Position numbers and translations under genes: made by a program. A stretch of DNA of 8,176 nucleotides from Bacillota bacterium (GTDB lineage: Bacteria; Bacillota; Desulfotomaculia; Desulfotomaculales; Desulfotomaculaceae): assembly GCA_023481335.1 (NCBI GenBank), contig JAMCWI010000110.1:1-8176 (forward strand), given 5' to 3'. Shown here piece by piece: positions 4,546 through 8,176 of the stretch (position 1 is its first letter; the number at the start of each line of letters is the position of its first letter). Below the pieces are notes generated by a model. That model had not been told where the DNA came from. It was given only the letters and a program-made list of their open reading frames with translations, and searched no databases.

Positions 4546-7533
4546 ATGAAAACAAAGCAAGATAGTTCACTACCTTTGATACCATCCTCCATAAGAAACA
4601 GTTTAAGGTTTAAATTGCTGACATTTGTCATGCTGTCTATGCTTGTTTTAGGTATAGGTTCAATAGGCTTTATTTACTACCATGAAGAAAATATTAACAA
4701 CGAGAGAGTTGAAAAAAGTTTTTCTCTAATAGCGGATATTTTAAAAAATGATACCAGTCGCTGGGTAGCAGAACGGATAAATCAAGTTAAAACCATATCT
4801 GTTGACCCCCAGGTTATTCGTGCTGTTCACGAAATATCTACGGGATCGGAAAAAACTGCTACGACTGAAAGAGAGCTTGTTAATTACTGGAATCAGATGG
4901 CGCAGCAATATGGTATTTATGATGAAATTTATTTTGCCTCCAGGTCAGGGGAAATACTTGTTTCCACAGATGCGACAAGAAAAAACACCATACGACCCCG
5001 TGACGAAATAATAACTAAGCCCCTGGAGACAGGAGAAATCTATATAGAAAATGCTTATCTCTCATATAAAACAAAAAAACCAAGCATTGCCTTCTCAGTG
5101 CCTATAAAAGAATCCAATAACGGTATAGGAGATAACCATTATCTGGGTGTGCTTGTTTTCCGTGTAGATATAAGTGCTGTAATTAAACCAATGCTTGAAA
5201 GTAGAATGAAACTGGGTCAGACAGGAGAAGTAATACTAATTAAACAAGACAGAACTACTATTACCGGATTACGGGAGCGACCTGGCTCAGAACTTAACTA
5301 CAAATTGGAAACTATACCTGCTAAGAGGATAAGCAGGGGAGAAGAAGGAAGTTTTTTTGGTGAAGGCCATAACGAAAAACCGATGATCGCCGTGTACCGC
5401 TATGTCCCGGAAGTACAATGGGGTATTATTGTTCGACAGGAAACCTCTGAAATATATGAACCTTTGCAAAAAAGATTGTACCAGTTGATAGCTCTACTCT
5501 CTCTGGCAGGCATTATTGTGTTAACAATTCTTTTTATTTTTATTAACAGGGCAATAAGACCTTTATCCATGATGGCTGATGCAGCAAAGCACATAGCTCA
5601 GGGTGATTTTGACAAAAAAATTGTCGTGCATAATGATGATGAAATAGGTCAGTTGGGGACAGTATTAAATAAAATGGCAGATGAATTAGGTCAGCGTTTT
5701 AAACTAAGAAACAGCAGACACCATGTGTTGCAAGCTCTTGTTTCTACAATTGAAATTGATGACCTTCTTAACCGGGGGTTGCAAACTATTTGCCACAGCT
5801 TTGATTTTAAAGTTGGTGCAATCTACTTAGCTGAACACCAGGAAGGAATACTCTTACGGAAAGCTCTGTACTGCCCAGGTGAAGCTTTGTTTAACAAAAG
5901 AGAAAAGATAAATCTTACCGAAGGTTTGGAAGGTTTAGCTGTTACTTCTCGTCAAGTGCAGGTATTATCGGAGATACCTGAAAACACATTTTATACAGTT
6001 AACTGGCTAGGTGGCAACATTTTGCCGCGAACTCTTATTCAGATTCCTATTCTATTTGGACAAGAAGTACTTGGGGTAATAAGCTTGGCCTCTCTTACGG
6101 ACCTTTCGTCAGAAGAAGTTGAGGAACTTGGTATAATTGGCACTTTAGTCGGTGTAGCAATCAACAATGCACTTTCCTATCAGAAGGCAAATGACCTGAC
6201 AATTAGTCTACAGGAGAAGAACGAGCAGTTGAACCAGCAAAATGAGGAGTTAAATGCCCAAAGTGAAGAACTGCAGGCTCAAACGGAAGAATTACGGGTG
6301 CAATCAGAGGAACTGCAGTCGCAGTCAGAAGAACTGCAGGCCACTACAGAGGAACTACAACTAATAAATAATGAGCTTCAGGAACAGAGTATTCGCAAGA
6401 CCAAGTTTTTTGCGTCCTTATCCCACGAGTTAAGGGCACCCTTAAATGCAGTGATAGGTTTTTCTGACGTACTTCTGGACAGTGTTGTCGGTACTGTTAA
6501 CTCAGCTCAAGAGAAATATCTTAAAGAAATTCATAATAGCGGGCAGCACCTGCTTAACCTGATCAATGACCTGCTTGATTTCTCTAAAATTGAGGCCGGG
6601 CAGGTAAGTCTTAATATTAAAGAGGTAGACCCTGCACTGGCTCTCAATGAAGCCATAGCAATGGTTATCCCCGAAATTGCCAAAAAAGAATTGACCTTTA
6701 ACAACCTGCTTAAACAAGACAAATATCTTGTCTTGTCTGACAATAATAGATTAATACAAATCTATTTGAATCTGCTGACTAACTCCGTTAAATTTACACC
6801 TACCGGTGGTACTATCACCCTAGGTGCCAGACCGGTTAAAGATAATCTTGAAATATGGATATCTGATACAGGCATAGGTATTGCCACTGAATTTCATGAG
6901 GTAATTTTCGAGGAGTTCAAACAAGCACCAAACACTACACAAGGAGGAACAGGACTGGGACTGGCAATTACAAAAAGACTTCTTGGCTTAATGGGTGGAA
7001 AAATAAAAGTAGAAGGCGAAGTAGATAAGGGTACTACCTTTACCTTTACCCTACCGTTGGCTTCATTGAAGAAATCTACACATGGTGAAAGTCAAAAGCG
7101 GGATATAAAGGTATCAAAGCAGGAGACAGATAAATCCGGGGGAATTTTAGTAAGTAACCTTTCTAAACCCCTGAATAAAGATACACTGATTAAACTGGTA
7201 GAAGAGTTTATCAAAAAAAGTGGCAATAAGCCTACTGTATTAGTTGTAGATGACGAGCTTTCAGTACGGGAATACGCTGCATCTCTTTTACAATCCCGGT
7301 GTCAGTTTTTTACGGCGGAAGACGGATATAAGGGAATTGAGCTGGCCTTAAAATATATACCGGATATAATCATCCTTGACATCACCATGCCCGGAGCAGA
7401 TGGCTTTGCCGTCATGGGTGAGCTTCGTAAGCATTGTTGGGAAAAGGGGTTAAATGTATATATTTGCAGTTCAAAAAACCTATCAATTGAAGAAAGGAAG
7501 TATCTTCAACTATTTGAGGGGATTTGGTATTAG
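4546..7533 (+). CDS. Membrane hybrid sensor histidine kinase (dCache-HAMP-GAF-HisKA-HATPase-REC) with shortened receiver
   Basis: This is a 995-residue transmembrane sensor kinase. Helix 1 (about 22-44) and helix 2 (about 312-334) enclose an extracytoplasmic double-Cache domain (about 50-305; DEIYFASRSGEILVST, LGVLVFRVDIS, YRYVPEVQWGIIVRQE) for a small-molecule ligand. HAMP (335-385, ending DEIGQLGTVLNKMADEL) and GAF (about 390-545) follow. Next is a heptad coil of repeated EEL(Q/N/R) units (558-612), then HisKA with H627 in SLSHELRAPLNAVIGFS. HATPase_c has N746, DTGIG (774-778) and GGTGLGL (800-806). The final REC has D902-D903 and phospho-acceptor D945 (ILDITMPGADG). It stops at 995 after about 100 residues, lacking the last beta strand and conserved Lys. 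A KPLNKDTLIKLVEEF stretch before it (874-888) looks like the tail of another, decayed receiver. The ribosome-binding site AGGGAG (4535-4540) is 5 bp from the ATG. Kinase function looks intact; receiver function is doubtful. Confidence 0.9.
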   Translation: MKTKQDSSLPLIPSSIRNSLRFKLLTFVMLSMLVLGIGSIGFIYYHEENINNERVEKSFSLIADILKNDTSRWVAERINQVKTISVDPQVIRAVHEISTGSEKTATTERELVNYWNQMAQQYGIYDEIYFASRSGEILVSTDATRKNTIRPRDEIITKPLETGEIYIENAYLSYKTKKPSIAFSVPIKESNNGIGDNHYLGVLVFRVDISAVIKPMLESRMKLGQTGEVILIKQDRTTITGLRERPGSELNYKLETIPAKRISRGEEGSFFGEGHNEKPMIAVYRYVPEVQWGIIVRQETSEIYEPLQKRLYQLIALLSLAGIIVLTILFIFINRAIRPLSMMADAAKHIAQGDFDKKIVVHNDDEIGQLGTVLNKMADELGQRFKLRNSRHHVLQALVSTIEIDDLLNRGLQTICHSFDFKVGAIYLAEHQEGILLRKALYCPGEALFNKREKINLTEGLEGLAVTSRQVQVLSEIPENTFYTVNWLGGNILPRTLIQIPILFGQEVLGVISLASLTDLSSEEVEELGIIGTLVGVAINNALSYQKANDLTISLQEKNEQLNQQNEELNAQSEELQAQTEELRVQSEELQSQSEELQATTEELQLINNELQEQSIRKTKFFASLSHELRAPLNAVIGFSDVLLDSVVGTVNSAQEKYLKEIHNSGQHLLNLINDLLDFSKIEAGQVSLNIKEVDPALALNEAIAMVIPEIAKKELTFNNLLKQDKYLVLSDNNRLIQIYLNLLTNSVKFTPTGGTITLGARPVKDNLEIWISDTGIGIATEFHEVIFEEFKQAPNTTQGGTGLGLAITKRLLGLMGGKIKVEGEVDKGTTFTFTLPLASLKKSTHGESQKRDIKVSKQETDKSGGILVSNLSKPLNKDTLIKLVEEFIKKSGNKPTVLVVDDELSVREYAASLLQSRCQFFTAEDGYKGIELALKYIPDIIILDITMPGADGFAVMGELRKHCWEKGLNVYICSSKNLSIEERKYLQLFEGIWY

Positions 7534-7541
7534 ATTGGAGA

Positions 7542-7849
7542 AGTGTCCAAAATTTAGTGTAATTGGATTATTCCATTGTGAATTTGGATAGGCTTATAAT
7601 AGCTCTTACCTGCCGGGAGGATAGGGCATATTCCGGGGAGCAACCCGAGTGCCCTGCAGGGTTCTGGGGAGTGTAGCCCGCTCAGGGCTTACCGGTGAAA
7701 TGGAAAGCGGCAGACTCAAAACCCGCCGCTTCACCGTATAAGCCGCAACAGGTGTTGGGGCACTCCTCAGCGTTGCCCGATTTATGCTGCAATATGAGTA
7801 TTGACAATTGAATGGTGGGTTATTCCATTTACAGTAAAGAATATTCACT
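7542..7849. mobile_element. Candidate small non-autonomous element with imperfect terminal inverted repeats
   Basis: Sequence at 7553-7574 matches the reverse complement of 7817-7838 at 17 of 22 positions (shared pattern TTTA-TGTAA-TGGA-T). At the same register 11 bp further out, AGTG (7542-7545) faces CACT (7846-7849). The left end, with its TGTCCAAAATTTAGTGTAA pattern, recalls IS256-type ends. The element has no transposase frame; it would be about 308 bp with a GC-richer, folded interior. It begins 8 bp after the stop codon of the hybrid kinase, whose receiver is cut short there. I see no clear target-site duplication. Part of the similarity comes from TGGA-TTAT-TCCA, which is self-palindromic, so the case is suggestive only. 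Confidence 0.4.
7591..7778 (+). ncRNA. Candidate structured RNA domain (multi-branch fold)
   Basis: A perfect long-range pair, GGCTTATA (7591-7598) with TATAAGCC (7737-7744), closes a 154-nt domain of local hairpins. These are CCGGGA/TTCCGG (7613-7618/7631-7636, one G-U), AACCC/GGGTT (7642-7646/7659-7663) and AGCCC/GGGCT (7675-7679/7685-7689). A two-part stem follows: CGGTGA/TCACCG (7693-7698/7731-7736) stacked, across a one-sided bulge, on AGCGGC/GCCGCT (7706-7711/7725-7730). Another hairpin lies just outside: GGGCA/TGCCC (7758-7762/7774-7778). GGAGTG (7667-7672) could pair with CACTCC (7761-7766). The composition is GC-richer than the surroundings. It might be a fragment of a group II intron domain I or an element-borne RNA; no family is recognised. 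The strand is uncertain; plus is used for description. Confidence 0.4.
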
Positions 7850-7860
7850 CCCTTCCAGTC

Positions 7861-8176
7861 CTATGCTCCTATCAGTTTTTTAATTACTTTATTATCCCTT
7901 TTATTCTGTGCAGTATCCTCTTTAAGAATTTCCACATCGGCAATCAGGTAGGGTAATTTCCCGTCAATATTGTCCAGACGGTTATTTACTTTTGTAAATT
8001 CGGCTCTGACTTCCTTCTGGAATTCTTTTGCTTCATTTGAGTCAGCTAGAAGCTCCATCACAGCGGTTTGCAGTCGAATAAATTGCTCGTCTTGCTGGTT
8101 GAAACGTTCCTCAATTCGAATAAATTGCTCGTCTTGCTGGTTGAAACGCTCATCAATCCGAATAAATTGCTCGTCT
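7861..8176 (-). CDS. C-terminal part of a coiled-coil protein with 14-residue repeats (5' end outside window)
   Basis: The minus-strand frame is open from the right edge to TAG (complement 7861-7863), giving 104 visible residues. It begins with 14-residue, two-heptad repeats (DEQFIRIDERFNQQ, then DEQFIRIEERFNQQ, then DEQFIRL). It continues as a charged amphipathic coil (TAVMELLADSNEAKEFQKEV, AEFTKVNNRLDNIDGKLPYL) and ends in KEDTAQNKRDNKVIKKLIGA. No membrane segment or catalytic motif is seen, so it is probably a structural or oligomerising coil. A GTG-ATG pair near 8056-8061 could be a start, but the open repeated frame upstream argues the gene is longer. Its tail aligns with the short ORF at 1961-2125. 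Function is not recognised. Confidence 0.7.
   Translation of the reverse strand, partial: DEQFIRIDERFNQQDEQFIRIEERFNQQDEQFIRLQTAVMELLADSNEAKEFQKEVRAEFTKVNNRLDNIDGKLPYLIADVEILKEDTAQNKRDNKVIKKLIGA
8076..8176. repeat. 42-bp tandem repeat, about 2.4 copies to the window edge
   Basis: Copies begin at 8076, 8118 and 8160 (the last cut by the edge). Copies 1 and 2 are nearly identical over their first 31 bases (to GAAACG) and diverge mainly in the last 11. The length is a multiple of three and of 21 bp, so copy changes would keep the reading frame and the heptad register of the encoded coil on the minus strand. Confidence 0.9.

Noticed and set aside
7691..7745. tRNA-Leu-like stretch (GGCAGACTCAAAA around 7709-7721)
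   Set aside because: It resembles a leucine tRNA anticodon region, but no proper 5-bp anticodon stem around a 7-nt loop forms, and no T-arm (GGTTCGA), acceptor stem or CCA end is present.
7568..7829. 10-bp direct repeat TTATTCCATT (7568-7577 and 7820-7829) as a target-site duplication
   Set aside because: It lies inside the proposed inverted ends and contains part of a palindrome (TGGA...TCCA), so it is expected from them and is not an independent duplication.
7606..7848. 80-codon minus-strand frame in the structured region
   Set aside because: No ribosome-binding site and arginine/proline-rich random-looking translation. The RNA-like pairing explains the sequence better.
7591..7860. Complete group II intron
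   Set aside because: No GTGYG 5' end, no domain V hairpin and no reverse transcriptase frame are seen. At most a fragment could be present, so only a generic structured RNA is called.
8076..8176. CRISPR-like repeats
   Set aside because: The units are contiguous, without unique spacers, and encode an in-frame coil.

Overview
The window looks like chromosomal DNA from a Gram-positive, clostridia-type bacterium (Bacillota; a Desulfotomaculum/Peptococcaceae-like background is my guess). This rests on the strong GAGGAGGT/AAGGTGG ribosome-binding sites, the AT-rich promoter regions, a KhtT/KhtU pair very like that of Bacillus, and sporulation-kinase-like histidine kinases. No rRNA gene or other taxonomic marker is present, so the assignment is soft.

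Layout. (a) 1-1943, plus strand: the tail of an unidentified gene, then khtT and khtU. These encode a c-di-AMP-type RCK_C regulatory subunit and its CPA2 K+/H+ antiporter, separated by one base. (b) 1944-2148: a convergent junction with hairpins and a short minus-strand ORF. That ORF aligns with the coiled-coil gene at the right edge and looks like a truncated paralogue. (c) 2146-2820, minus strand: a complete hicA-hicB toxin-antitoxin operon. The 59-residue toxin gene is easily overlooked. Its promoter carries a perfect 13-bp inverted repeat, a probable HicB operator. (d) 2821-3334: a stretch without an intact gene. It holds coding-like debris, an 18-bp-stem imperfect palindrome and three 11-bp AT-rich tandem repeats beside a possible promoter. 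(e) 3335-7533, plus strand: two signalling genes 26 bp apart. The first is a soluble REC-HisKA-HATPase kinase. The second is a 995-residue membrane hybrid kinase (dCache-HAMP-GAF-heptad coil-HisKA-HATPase-REC). (f) 7534-7860: a structured, more GC-rich segment bounded by imperfect inverted repeats. It starts exactly where the final receiver domain is cut short, so I read it as a small non-autonomous insertion or decayed mobile element. (g) 7861-8176, minus strand: the C-terminal part of a coiled-coil protein with a 42-bp (14-residue) tandem repeat, running off the right edge.

How the genes work together. KhtT/KhtU should control K+ efflux in response to the cell's c-di-AMP/K+ state. HicAB is a self-contained toxin-antitoxin module. 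The two kinases have no transcription factor or other output protein next to them. Together they could form a phosphorelay, with the membrane sensor perceiving an extracytoplasmic ligand and the soluble REC-kinase taking part in transfer, feeding a partner encoded elsewhere. The most unusual features are the damaged hybrid kinase with its adjoining structured element, and the paired coiled-coil paralogues, one of them truncated, on either side of the accessory block.
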